From: DAOTVS01 sp034436375
Lineage (GTDB): Bacteria > Chloroflexota > Anaerolineae > SpSt-313
Length of the DNA stretch: 12,255 nt
Assembly (NCBI GenBank): GCA_034436375.1
Contig: DAOTVS010000294.1
Span: 1 to 12,255 of the forward strand
Reading direction: 5' to 3'
Shown here: positions 4,812 to 12,255 of the stretch, in pieces
How the letters are laid out: each line of letters opens with the position of its first letter
Numbering within the stretch: the stretch's first letter is position 1
The notes under the pieces: generated by a model
Seen by the model: only the letters and a program-made list of their open reading frames with translations
What the model was told of the DNA's origin: nothing
Databases searched by the model: none
Position numbers and translations under genes: made by a program

Positions 4812-6692
4812 ATGATTGCCAATACGATAGAACTTGAGCAAGCTCAGGAGCGCTTTATGGGCTACCTGGCGCGCGAGCGGGTGCGCATCCTGGTCTGCGC
4901 GGGCACGGGCTGCATTGCCAACGGGTCGCTGGCGGTCTATGAGGAACTGAGCCGCCTGATGCGCGAGCGGGGCGACCTGGTTGATATCGAGCTGCTGCAG
5001 GAGGATGAGAAGCGTGCGGGGAGCGCCGTGGTGCACACCGGCTGCCGCGGATTCTGCGCGGCGGGCCCACTGGTGCACATCGAGCCAGCGGGCGTGCTCT
5101 ATACCCACGTCCGGGCCGAGGACGCCGCCGAGATCCTGGAGGCGACCCTGCGTGGCGATGTGGTGCGCCGCCTGGTGTACCGCGACCCGGTGAATGGCGA
5201 GCCCTACACCAGGCCTGAGGCATCGCCCTTCTACCGCAAGCAAAAGCGGCAGGTGCTGGATCATTGCGGCACGATTGACCCGGAGCATATCGAGGAATAC
5301 ATCGCCGGGGGCGGTTATCAAGCCCTGGCCAAAGCCATTACGACCATGACGCCTGAGCAGGTTGTGCAGGAGGTGTTGGCCTCCAACCTGCGCGGCCGCG
5401 GCGGTGCTGGCTTCCCAACCGGGAAAAAGTGGGAGTTCGCCCGCGTGCAAAAATCCGACGTCAAGTATGTCGTCTGCAACGGTGACGAGGGCGACCCCGG
5501 CGCGTTCATGAACCGGAGCCTCTTGGAGGGCGACCCGCACCGCGTGCTGGAAGGCATGATCATTGCGGGCTATGCCATCGGCGCCAGCGAGGGTGTGTTC
5601 TACATCCGCGCCGAATACCCGCTGGCCGTGCGGCGCATCCGCCTGGCCATTGCCCAGGCCGAGCAGATGGGCCTGCTGGGCGATGATATCCTGGGCACGG
5701 GCTTCCGCTTCCACGTCCAGGTAAAGGAAGGCGCAGGCGCTTTTGTCTGCGGTGAAGAGACGGCGCTCCTGGCTTCGGCTGAGGGCGAGCGCGGCATGCC
5801 GCGCCCGAAACCGCCCTTCCCGGCCGTCCATGGCCTGTACAGTCAGCCGACGGTCATTAACAACGTCGAGACCCTGGGCAACGTCGCGGCGATCATCGCC
5901 AACGGCGCGGCCTGGTTCAGGGGTCTGGGCACCGAAAAGTCGGCCGGCACCAAAACGTTTGCCCTCACCGGCAAGGTGATGAACACCGGCCTGGTGGAGG
6001 TGCCGATGGGCTGCACACTGCGCGAGATGATTTTCGATATCGGCGGCGGCATCCCCAACGGCAAAAAGTTCAAGGCGGTGCAGATCGGCGGCCCCTCAGG
6101 CGGCTGCCTGCCCGAGCAACTGCTGGACGCGCCGCTCGATTACGATTCGCTGCAAGCGATGGGCGCCATGGTCGGCTCGGGCGGCCTTGTGGTCATCGAC
6201 GAGGATAACTGTATCGTCGAAGTGGCTCGCTTCTTCATGGACTTTATTCAGGGCGAGTCCTGCGGCAAGTGTGTGGCCTGCCGCGAGGGTACCAAGCAGA
6301 TGCTGGCCCTGCTGACCAAGATCGTCCAGGGCAAGGCAACCATGGAGGACCTGGACCTGTTGGAGGAAGTGGCCCTGGTCGTGCGCGACGCCTCGCTCTG
6401 CGGCCTGGGCAAGACGGCCGCCAACCCGGTGCTGAGCACCATGCGCTATTTCAGGGACGAGTACATCGCCCACGTGCGCGACCGCCGCTGCCCGGCAGGG
6501 GTCTGCCAGGCATTCCGGCGCTATACGATTAACGCCGACAAGTGCAAGGGCTGCACACGCTGCGCCAAGGCCTGCCCGGCCGGCGCCATCACGGGTGCAG
6601 TGAAGCAGGTGCACGTCATCGATCAGGACAAATGCGCCCACTGCGGCGCCTGCATGGATACCTGTCGCTTCGACGCGGTTGAGGAGATTTAA
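4812..6692 (+). CDS. hydB: NuoF-like flavoprotein subunit of the bifurcating hydrogenase (HydB)
   Basis: This 626-residue protein is the NAD(H)- and FMN-binding subunit where electron bifurcation is thought to occur. Domains in order: an N-terminal thioredoxin-like [2Fe-2S] domain (Cys29, Cys34, Cys78, Cys82); the NuoF core with GRGGAGFPTGKKWEFA (195-210), NGDEGDPGAF (223-232) and the segment from EGAGAFVCGEETALL; the core [4Fe-4S] site (Cys484, Cys487, Cys490, Cys530); a CPAGVC motif (560-565); and a C-terminal two-cluster ferredoxin (Cys578/581/584/588 and Cys608/611/614/618). The ends exceed plain NuoF and match the bifurcating HydB type. The ribosome site is GGAGGACAGG before the ATG. It starts with no gap after hydC and ends two bases before hydA. 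Confidence 0.95.
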   Translation: MIANTIELEQAQERFMGYLARERVRILVCAGTGCIANGSLAVYEELSRLMRERGDLVDIELLQEDEKRAGSAVVHTGCRGFCAAGPLVHIEPAGVLYTHVRAEDAAEILEATLRGDVVRRLVYRDPVNGEPYTRPEASPFYRKQKRQVLDHCGTIDPEHIEEYIAGGGYQALAKAITTMTPEQVVQEVLASNLRGRGGAGFPTGKKWEFARVQKSDVKYVVCNGDEGDPGAFMNRSLLEGDPHRVLEGMIIAGYAIGASEGVFYIRAEYPLAVRRIRLAIAQAEQMGLLGDDILGTGFRFHVQVKEGAGAFVCGEETALLASAEGERGMPRPKPPFPAVHGLYSQPTVINNVETLGNVAAIIANGAAWFRGLGTEKSAGTKTFALTGKVMNTGLVEVPMGCTLREMIFDIGGGIPNGKKFKAVQIGGPSGGCLPEQLLDAPLDYDSLQAMGAMVGSGGLVVIDEDNCIVEVARFFMDFIQGESCGKCVACREGTKQMLALLTKIVQGKATMEDLDLLEEVALVVRDASLCGLGKTAANPVLSTMRYFRDEYIAHVRDRRCPAGVCQAFRRYTINADKCKGCTRCAKACPAGAITGAVKQVHVIDQDKCAHCGACMDTCRFDAVEEI

Positions 6693-6694
6693 TC

Positions 6695-8695
6695 ATGGCT
6701 GGAACTGTGACCATTGACGGCATCAAGGTGCCCATCGAGGGGCAGCGCAATCTGCTCGAGATGGTGCGCCAGGCCGGCATCGATCTGCCCACCTTTTGCT
6801 ATCATTCCGAGCTGAGCGTCTATGGCGCCTGCCGTATGTGCGTGGTCGAGGACGCGCGCGGCGCGGTGATGAGCTCTTGCTCCACGCCGCCCGCCGACGG
6901 CATGGTCATCAAGACCAACACGCCCAAGCTGATGCACATTCGCAAGATGATGCTGGAGCTGTACCTGGCCAACCATGAGCGCGACTGCACCGTCTGCAGC
7001 AAGAACGGGTCGTGCAAGCTGCAGGACCTGTGTGCGCGCTATGGCGTGGACCGCGTCCGTTTCCCGGCGCGCGAGCACAAGGAGGATCTGGACCTCTCGA
7101 CGCCCAGCCTGGTGCGCGATAACAACAAATGTATCCTGTGCGGCGACTGTGTGCGCATGTGCTCCGAGGTGCAGGGCATCGGCGCCATCGGCTTTGCCTA
7201 CCGCGGCTCCAAGGCCCGCGTCACGTCGGCCTACAACCGCGGCCTGGGTGAGGTCAACTGCGTCAACTGTGGCCAGTGTGTCGCCGTCTGCCCCACAGGT
7301 GCGCTGACGGTGCGCTCCGAAATGGACCGGGTGTGGGCTGCGCTGCGCAATCCCGACAAGCACGTGGTGGTGCAGGTGGCCCCGGCCGTGCGCGTGGCCA
7401 TCGGCGAGGCCTTTGGCCTGCAGCCGGGCGATATCTCGACCGGGCAGATGGTGGCGGCGCTCAAGCGCCTCGGCTTTGACCGGGTGTTCGACACCACCTT
7501 TACGGCCGACCTGACGACCGTGGAGGAGACGAATGAGTTCATCGGCCGCCTGCTTTCGGGCGAGCGCCTGCCGCAGTTTACGTCATGCTGCCCGGCCTGG
7601 GTCAAGTGCGCCGAGCAATACTACCCGGAGAAGCTGAATCAGCTCTCCACCTGCCGCTCGCCGCAGCAGATGTTCGGCTCGTTGCTCAAGACGTACTATC
7701 CCGTGCGCGAGGGGATCGACCCCGCCGGGCTCTTTGTCGTCTCGGTCATGCCGTGTACGGCGAAGAAATTCGAGGCCGAGCGCCCCGAGTTTGCCGATGG
7801 TGATGGACTGCGCGACGTAGACGCGGTGATCAGCACACAGGAGCTGGCGCGCATGATCAAGTCGGCCGGCATCCTGTTCAGTGAGTTGGAGGAGGAGTCG
7901 TTCGACCTGCCCTTCGGCTTTGGCACCGGTGCCGGCGTGATCTATGGCATGACCGGTGGCGTGGCCACGGCCGTTGTGCGTGAGGCGGTGTACACGCTCA
8001 CCAGGGAGCGCGTGACCGATATCGACCTGAACCCTGTAGAGGGTCTGCCCGGCGTGCGCGCCGCCGAATTGAATATCGCAGACAGGACCGTGCGCCTGGC
8101 GGTCGTCAGCGGCCTGGGCAATACCCGCCGCCTGATCGCCGCCATGGACAGGGGCGAGGTGGCCTATGACATTGTCGAGGTCATGGCCTGCCCCGGCGGC
8201 TGCGCCGGCGGTGGGGGGCAGCCCCTGCCCAACGAGACGCCGCAGCGCGCGGCCCGCGCCCGGGGCCTGCACACCGCCGACACGCGGCAGCAGATCCGCC
8301 TGGCGCAGGATAACATGCTGATCCAGGACCTGTATCGCCAGTGGCTGGGCAAGCCCAACAGCGAGACGGCCCACCGCGTGCTGCACACCAGCTATGGGCA
8401 CCGGCGCCGCATCGTGACCGAGGAGGCCCCCGCCGCGCCGGCCGTGCAGATCAAGGTCTGCGTGGGCACGAGCTGCTACCTGCACGGCGCGCGCGACGTC
8501 CTGCGCCGCTTTAGCGAGGAGATCGACGCCCAGGGCCTCGACGCGCAGATCGAGCTGCACGGCGCGTTCTGCCTGGAGCGCTGCGACCGTGGCCCGAACA
8601 TCATCATCAACGGGCGCGAATACAACCACGTCAAGGAAGAGGACGTGCCCGACCTGCTGCGCGAGGCCCTCGCCCCCGCAAAGCAGCCTGCCTGA
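6695..8695 (+). CDS. hydA: [FeFe]-hydrogenase catalytic subunit (HydA), group A3 type
   Basis: This 666-residue protein binds the H-cluster and makes or oxidises H2; with HydBC it should run NADH plus reduced ferredoxin to H2 or the reverse. Domains: plant-type [2Fe-2S] (Cys35, 46, 49, 62); a His/Cys [4Fe-4S] site (His94, Cys98, 101, 107); two [4Fe-4S] clusters (Cys146/149/152/156 and Cys189/192/195/199); the H-domain with L1 TSCCPAW (proton-transfer Cys298, ligand Cys299), L2 MPCTAKKFE (Cys354) and L3 EVMACPGGCAGGGGQP (Cys499, Cys503); and an added C-terminal thioredoxin-like [2Fe-2S] domain (Cys589, 594, 626, 630). All key residues are present. The ribosome site is GAGGAG. It should need the HydEFG maturases, which are absent from the window. 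The trimeric bifurcating assignment rests on the neighbours. Confidence 0.96.
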   Translation: MAGTVTIDGIKVPIEGQRNLLEMVRQAGIDLPTFCYHSELSVYGACRMCVVEDARGAVMSSCSTPPADGMVIKTNTPKLMHIRKMMLELYLANHERDCTVCSKNGSCKLQDLCARYGVDRVRFPAREHKEDLDLSTPSLVRDNNKCILCGDCVRMCSEVQGIGAIGFAYRGSKARVTSAYNRGLGEVNCVNCGQCVAVCPTGALTVRSEMDRVWAALRNPDKHVVVQVAPAVRVAIGEAFGLQPGDISTGQMVAALKRLGFDRVFDTTFTADLTTVEETNEFIGRLLSGERLPQFTSCCPAWVKCAEQYYPEKLNQLSTCRSPQQMFGSLLKTYYPVREGIDPAGLFVVSVMPCTAKKFEAERPEFADGDGLRDVDAVISTQELARMIKSAGILFSELEEESFDLPFGFGTGAGVIYGMTGGVATAVVREAVYTLTRERVTDIDLNPVEGLPGVRAAELNIADRTVRLAVVSGLGNTRRLIAAMDRGEVAYDIVEVMACPGGCAGGGGQPLPNETPQRAARARGLHTADTRQQIRLAQDNMLIQDLYRQWLGKPNSETAHRVLHTSYGHRRRIVTEEAPAAPAVQIKVCVGTSCYLHGARDVLRRFSEEIDAQGLDAQIELHGAFCLERCDRGPNIIINGREYNHVKEEDVPDLLREALAPAKQPA

Positions 8696-8701
8696 TAGAA
8701 A

Positions 8702-8734
8702 AACCTCCCGGGGCAGCCATGCCCCCGGGAGGTT
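8702..8734. terminator. Bidirectional terminator hairpin between hydA and the restriction locus
   Basis: AACCTCCCGGGG (8702-8713) and CCCCGGGAGGTT (8723-8734) form a perfect 12-bp stem with a 9-base loop, six bases after the hydA stop. On the - strand the stem is followed by TTTTT, a good intrinsic terminator for the restriction-modification transcript. On the + strand only TT follows, so it is weaker for hydA. Confidence 0.8.
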
Positions 8735-8754
8735 GCAAGCCCTGTGGAACCCGG

Positions 8755-8787
8755 ACGGCCGGCGACATGGCAGTTGTCGCCGGCCGT
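8755..8787. terminator. Second strong hairpin in the convergent gap
   Basis: ACGGCCGGCGACA (8755-8767) pairs perfectly with TGTCGCCGGCCGT (8775-8787), giving a 13-bp stem with a 7-base loop, 12 bases beyond the end of the restriction gene frame. There is no T-run on either side. With the hairpin at 8702 it forms a double barrier to convergent transcription. Confidence 0.55.
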
Positions 8788-8799
8788 TCCATTCACAGA

Positions 8800-9810
8800 T
8801 CAGTGTGTACGGAACTCGGCCAAGCGTGTGCAGTCCACCAGGCGATCCAGCGTCTTGAGCGTGAAAACCTTGCCTCTTGTGGCCAGCAAGAGTTTCTTCA
8901 TATCCTCTCGCCGCACACCAAAGCCTCGGCCAGCAATACAGGCCACCACTTGAAATCCCCTGGTGCGGCTGAGCTCTGCCAAATGCTGGATACGCGTCAC
9001 CTTGTCACGCGCGGTGCCGTCATCTTCGGTGATCTTGGCTTCGATCACCACCTGTGGGCTGAACTCACTCGGCACCAGGAAATCAGGCGCCTGATCGAAA
9101 TCGGGGATCACTTCGGCGCGTTTGGTCTTACGATAGCTAATGCCCGCCGCAGCTAATGCACTCTCAATGGCCGATTCCAGAGCATCACCCACCAATTCGG
9201 ATACTGAATCCCTATGTGCTGCAAAGGGCCGGCCAAGGAAACGCTCGTAGAGAAGCATGGCATAAGGACTGCCCATGCTTGCCAGCAACCGCAAGGAATC
9301 TCGGCCATGACGCGTATCCGCCTTGTCCAGCCGGTGGATCTTATCCTCATCAACCTCAGGGCTGCCTGCATTGAGCAACTGGCAGGCCGCTTCGATCATG
9401 GCTATGGTTCTTTGGCGGGCCACAGGGGTATCTCGTAGTGGCTGTACTGGATGCTGCCGGATGCGACGATCCAGGCTGCGAGCAAATCCCTGATCCACAA
9501 CAATGCCTGTGCGCTCACTCGCCAGATAGGCCTATTCAGATGGTGTGAAGCCCAGTGTGGCACGCAACACGATCAGGACCATGGGCGTCTGGAGCGCCGC
9601 CTGCCAGATGGGTTCAGGAGAAACGTCCCTGAAGCCAGCAGTCGCCCGCTTCAGGCATTCATACCCTTGCTCAAAGGTTGAGTAGTCAATAAAGCCCTCC
9701 CCCTTGGGCATCACCAGAAACTCAGTTTCCAGGCTTGAGAACACCGCCGAGATAAAAGGGTCGGGGTCCGCCTCAATATCGGCGAAACTAACCTCAAAAG
9801 GGAATATCAT
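8800..9810 (-). pseudogene. Type II-like restriction endonuclease gene broken by an in-frame TAG
   Basis: This 336-codon frame carries the PD-(D/E)XK nuclease signature in its C-terminal half: Pro242-Asp243, a 13-residue gap, then Glu257-Ala-Lys259 (VVIEAK). The start is ATG at 9810, with AGGAGA nearby, overlapping the methylase 3' end by 17 bp, so translation is probably coupled. Codon 93 is TAG (9532-9534), and the same frame continues past it with no further stop through AYLASERTGIVVDQGF to 8800. The phrase GFTPSE-stop-AYLAS suggests an original Trp codon (TGG to TAG). As read, the 92-residue product lacks the active site; restart at GTG 9498 has no good ribosome site but would retain it. 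I cannot name the family or the recognition sequence. Confidence 0.7.
9532..9534 (-). other. In-frame TAG stop within the endonuclease gene
   Basis: Read on the - strand the context is TCT GAA TAG GCC TAT. Frames on both sides are in phase and coding in character. A nonsense mutation, a base-call error, or natural suppression are all possible. The ferredoxin gene in this window ends in TAG, which argues against TAG being an ordinary sense codon here. Confidence 0.85.
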
Positions 9811-12010
9811 CCGATTCTCCTATAGCATAACCAGGCGCATCCTCGCGTGCGACTCGCAACTCGAATATTGGACCCCAAGATGCTTCTTCGCTGAGATACT
9901 GTGCTACACCGGCCCATCCTCCCAGTCGCTCGATTTCGGCCGCCATCTGGCGCATCTTCTCAGCCGTCGGTAGGTCGATCCGCCAACCCTTACGGAGGTT
10001 CCAGATGGCCATACGCACCAGGTGCCCGTGGGCCACGCAACGGGTATCACCCTTCGTGGGCTTGATCCCACCCTCTTGCAGGTCTCGCAGGTTCTGCTGC
10101 ACCAGACGAGCGATCTCTTGACCATTTGAAGCGATCATGGATCGTGGCACGACGCCGCTGGATCGGCAGACGAAAACCGTATCAATAATCGACGAGCTCG
10201 TCCCGTTAATATGGATTGATGCGCTCATCTCAGCCGGGCAAGGCAAAGAAGCCGAGCAGGTCAGGCCCGCATCCAGTATGGCCACTGCGACAGGATAGTA
10301 GGCTTCGATGGTATTATGATGATAGGTGAAGGCCAGAGGGGCGCCTGGCTTGAGGGCGCGGGCCATATTGGCGAACACGGCAGCGAGACCCTCGGTAAAA
10401 TGATCCAGGCCCCGCTCCAGGGTGGCATTGCCGGTCAGCTCGTCCTCGTTCCGTGTAGAGCGGCGGCTGAATGTTCCGTTCCCATCGATAGCCAGCCGGC
10501 GCAACCAGACGTAGCAGAAATCCATCAGCTCTGCGTATTGGACGTTGGCGAAATAGGGTGGGTCTGTCAATACAGCATCAAGAGATGCCGGGGGAAGGTG
10601 AGCTGTGGTAGAACTAGCGCAATTTAGCTGCACCGACCTCTCTTCAGAGCCTTGTGAGCCATTCCAGTGCTCACCGATCCATTCACCTCGCACTGGCACC
10701 AAGGACTTGCGCTGTCCCTTTTCCTGCAAGACCTCGAAAGGCTCCTCACAATACCGCTTGGCGGTCGCATACTTGTCGATAATATTGGACCAACCGCCGC
10801 TGCCAACGCTAGATTGCCTATCTTCGTTCACCACGCCCAGCAGGTTCGATTCGCATTGTACCAGGCCGACAGGGAAACCATGCACCGAGAAAACGTCCAA
10901 CGATTTGAGTGCCATCGTATCATAACGGCAGAGCATGTTCTGGTAACGCAGGAGGTCCGAGAGATTGGTGGCGAGGGCATTGCGCACGCGCTCATCAGTC
11001 TCGGCGACAATAAGCCGAGCGCTGAGCTCCAGGCCCAAGAGCTGGCGCTCGTTGAACATCTCGTGGTAGTAGTGGTATCCCCAGCGGTGAAGGCGGTCGG
11101 TTTCGTCGCCACGAGGGATTCCATCATCCGGCACGTAGGCAGGTTGCAGCATGTGCCAGGCAATCACCGCCGTATCGTAACGGCTGAGGTCTTCATCGTC
11201 CGGCTTCTTGAAGAACCGGCCACGATGGCTGGCTTTGCAGCTTGGACAATAGTATTCAATGGCGATCATGCGATGCTGCGGAGCGCCATCAGATTGAATG
11301 GGATAGGTGTTCACTTGGCCACAATGAGGGCATGCACACCGATTGTGTGTTGCTGGCCCATGCAACTGAAGGTCTACACCACATGCGCGGCATGGCCCGG
11401 GGGCATGGAGATCATCCACCTCGTTCAACTCACCACAAAGTGAGCATATGAGCACATTTTTGGGATGACGTTGGTCCTCAGCCAACAGGTAGCCAGGAAA
11501 CAGGTCGTAGAGCAAACCGCATCTGACACAACGTTGCCTCTTAACCCAAAGGAAATACTTCACATGGGCATTGGCTGATCCACAAATAGTGCAAGTTGTC
11601 CGATAGAAAGATCCTACTTGTTTTTCCAGTTCCGCCCGTAGACGTGCACCTGCTGCCCGGTATGCCGCTAGATCAAGCGACTCGATCTCCTGACGGACAA
11701 TCCAGTAGGCCATAGGGTTAATATCATAACCAACAACATCGCAGCCCACGCGGTTGGCTTCAATCAGCGGTGTTCCGCCACCCATGAAGGGATCTGCGAC
11801 GCGCTTGCCGTGAAGATTGTGGGCATGGAAATAGGCCTCGCGAAGACTGCCCGGCACAAACTCGGAGAGGAGCAAGCTGCGGAAGAGCGTACCTGGGCGC
11901 CGCGCAAACCACTTGTGCACGGCAATGATGGGGCGGTAATTCTGTTGGATCTGCTTCTCTCGCAGAGCGAGACTGGCAACAAAGGGAATGTCATAGGTCC
12001 GCTCAATCAT
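9794..12010 (-). CDS. DNA methyltransferase, DUF1156 family, with zinc-ribbon insert
   Basis: This 738-residue amino-methyltransferase should add methyl groups to adenine (or N4-cytosine) using S-adenosylmethionine. The N-terminus, with YDIPFVASLALREKQIQQNY and HKWFARRP, is typical of DUF1156 proteins. The cofactor motif is ADPFMGGGTPLIEA (about 72-85) followed by YDINP (95-99); the catalytic motif is DPPY (483-486). The two are separated by a long insert rich in CxxC pairs at Cys140/143, 161/164, 189/192, 207/210, 227/230 and 255/258, likely several zinc ribbons. The ATG at 12010 has GGAGAG five bases upstream. Its end overlaps the endonuclease gene. All catalytic motifs look intact, so it may now act without its nuclease. 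Confidence 0.88.
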   Translation of the reverse strand: MIERTYDIPFVASLALREKQIQQNYRPIIAVHKWFARRPGTLFRSLLLSEFVPGSLREAYFHAHNLHGKRVADPFMGGGTPLIEANRVGCDVVGYDINPMAYWIVRQEIESLDLAAYRAAGARLRAELEKQVGSFYRTTCTICGSANAHVKYFLWVKRQRCVRCGLLYDLFPGYLLAEDQRHPKNVLICSLCGELNEVDDLHAPGPCRACGVDLQLHGPATHNRCACPHCGQVNTYPIQSDGAPQHRMIAIEYYCPSCKASHRGRFFKKPDDEDLSRYDTAVIAWHMLQPAYVPDDGIPRGDETDRLHRWGYHYYHEMFNERQLLGLELSARLIVAETDERVRNALATNLSDLLRYQNMLCRYDTMALKSLDVFSVHGFPVGLVQCESNLLGVVNEDRQSSVGSGGWSNIIDKYATAKRYCEEPFEVLQEKGQRKSLVPVRGEWIGEHWNGSQGSEERSVQLNCASSTTAHLPPASLDAVLTDPPYFANVQYAELMDFCYVWLRRLAIDGNGTFSRRSTRNEDELTGNATLERGLDHFTEGLAAVFANMARALKPGAPLAFTYHHNTIEAYYPVAVAILDAGLTCSASLPCPAEMSASIHINGTSSSIIDTVFVCRSSGVVPRSMIASNGQEIARLVQQNLRDLQEGGIKPTKGDTRCVAHGHLVRMAIWNLRKGWRIDLPTAEKMRQMAAEIERLGGWAGVAQYLSEEASWGPIFELRVAREDAPGYAIGESDDIPF

Positions 12011-12255
12011 CGCTGCTCTCCGCCTGTCTCTGACGCATGTCTGGACTAGTACTGCAACCGCACTTGATCCAGCCGGCTCCCGGTAACAGCCGGCAAAGGT
12101 GCTGTGCGCCTGCCCGGCGCTGACCCGGGAGGGGGATTTGGCGGGTCATGGTTTATCCCGTATTTAACAAAGGCAGTCCGTTGGGCGGGAATGCCAGCCA
12201 CAAGCGGCTGATTGCCTGCCGTAGACGGTACAGGGGTGCAGCTGTCTCACGGTTG
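12011..12255. other. Non-coding stretch upstream of the methylase, content unknown
   Basis: No open frame with coding character is visible on either strand. GCCGGC at 12072-12077 and 12089-12094 can form a small hairpin in the methylase leader. I could not find convincing -35/-10 boxes for the methylase. GTGCGCC at 12107 resembles the first bases of a group II intron, but this alone is not enough to call one. Confidence 0.5.

Noticed and set aside
4251..5831. 526-codon open frame on the - strand opposite hydC and hydB
   Set aside because: It is rich in His, Gln and Ala with no family motif and lies opposite strongly conserved hydrogenase genes; a mirror frame.
7583..8629. 348-codon open frame on the - strand opposite hydA
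   Set aside because: Same shadow character; the + strand carries the H-cluster motifs.
9532..9534. TAG read as pyrrolysine or selenocysteine-like recoding
   Set aside because: There is no supporting stem or tRNA gene in the window, the site is not in a methylamine-type gene, and TAG ends the ferredoxin gene; a nonsense change is simpler.
10667..11443. 258-codon open frame on the + strand inside the methylase
   Set aside because: It lies opposite the methylase Zn-ribbon and DPPY region and has no motif of its own.

Overview
The window is GC-rich bacterial DNA holding a complete three-gene electron-bifurcating type [FeFe]-hydrogenase operon (hydC-hydB-hydA, + strand). On the left are a stress/redox gene cluster and an IS630-type insertion sequence. 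On the right is a restriction-modification locus on the - strand. The hydrogenase type, the many small hairpin-forming intergenic repeats and the overall base composition suggest an anaerobic or facultative bacterium, perhaps an Anaerolineae-like member of the Chloroflexota. There is no marker gene here, so the lineage is only an inference.

Layout from left to right. Positions 1-1305 are an IS630-family element with 28-bp terminal inverted repeats (27/28 matching) and a transposase split over two reading frames. It abuts a short TA-bounded inverted-repeat element (1306-1389), and more hairpin-forming repeat DNA runs to about 1515. An aldo/keto reductase (1597-2508) and an Hsp20 small heat-shock protein (2593-3015) follow, and each has a good -24/-12 (sigma-54) promoter directly upstream. 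A small seven-cysteine ferredoxin-like gene (3333-3554) has a clear sigma-70 promoter, with a TATACCCC/GGGGTATA palindrome of CsoR/CstR type lying over the expected transcription start.

From 3555 to 4271 there is no gene, but the stretch is full of regulatory-looking structure. It contains a sigma-70 promoter (TTGACA-17-TATCAT), a palindrome of Rex type immediately upstream, a second imperfect Rex-like site downstream with its centre 63 bp away, and then a roughly 300-nt leader. The leader holds a long two-tier stem, a terminator-like hairpin and a 13-bp GC hairpin just before the first ribosome binding site. This reads as redox (NADH/NAD+) control of the hydrogenase operon, with possible additional control in the RNA leader.

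The hyd operon (4272-8695) encodes a NuoE-like [2Fe-2S] subunit, a NuoF-like flavoprotein with extra iron-sulfur domains, and the H-cluster catalytic subunit with intact L1, L2 and L3 motifs. Together they should couple NADH plus reduced ferredoxin to H2. No maturation genes (hydEFG) are present in the window.

On the - strand, a DUF1156-type DNA methyltransferase with a large zinc-ribbon insert (9794-12010) overlaps by 17 bp a downstream gene for a PD-(D/E)XK-type restriction endonuclease (8800-9810). The endonuclease frame is broken by one in-frame TAG at codon 93, probably a Trp-to-stop change. The methylase appears intact while the nuclease appears disabled. Two strong tandem hairpins separate this locus from the convergent hyd operon. 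The last 245 bases (12011-12255) hold no recognisable gene.
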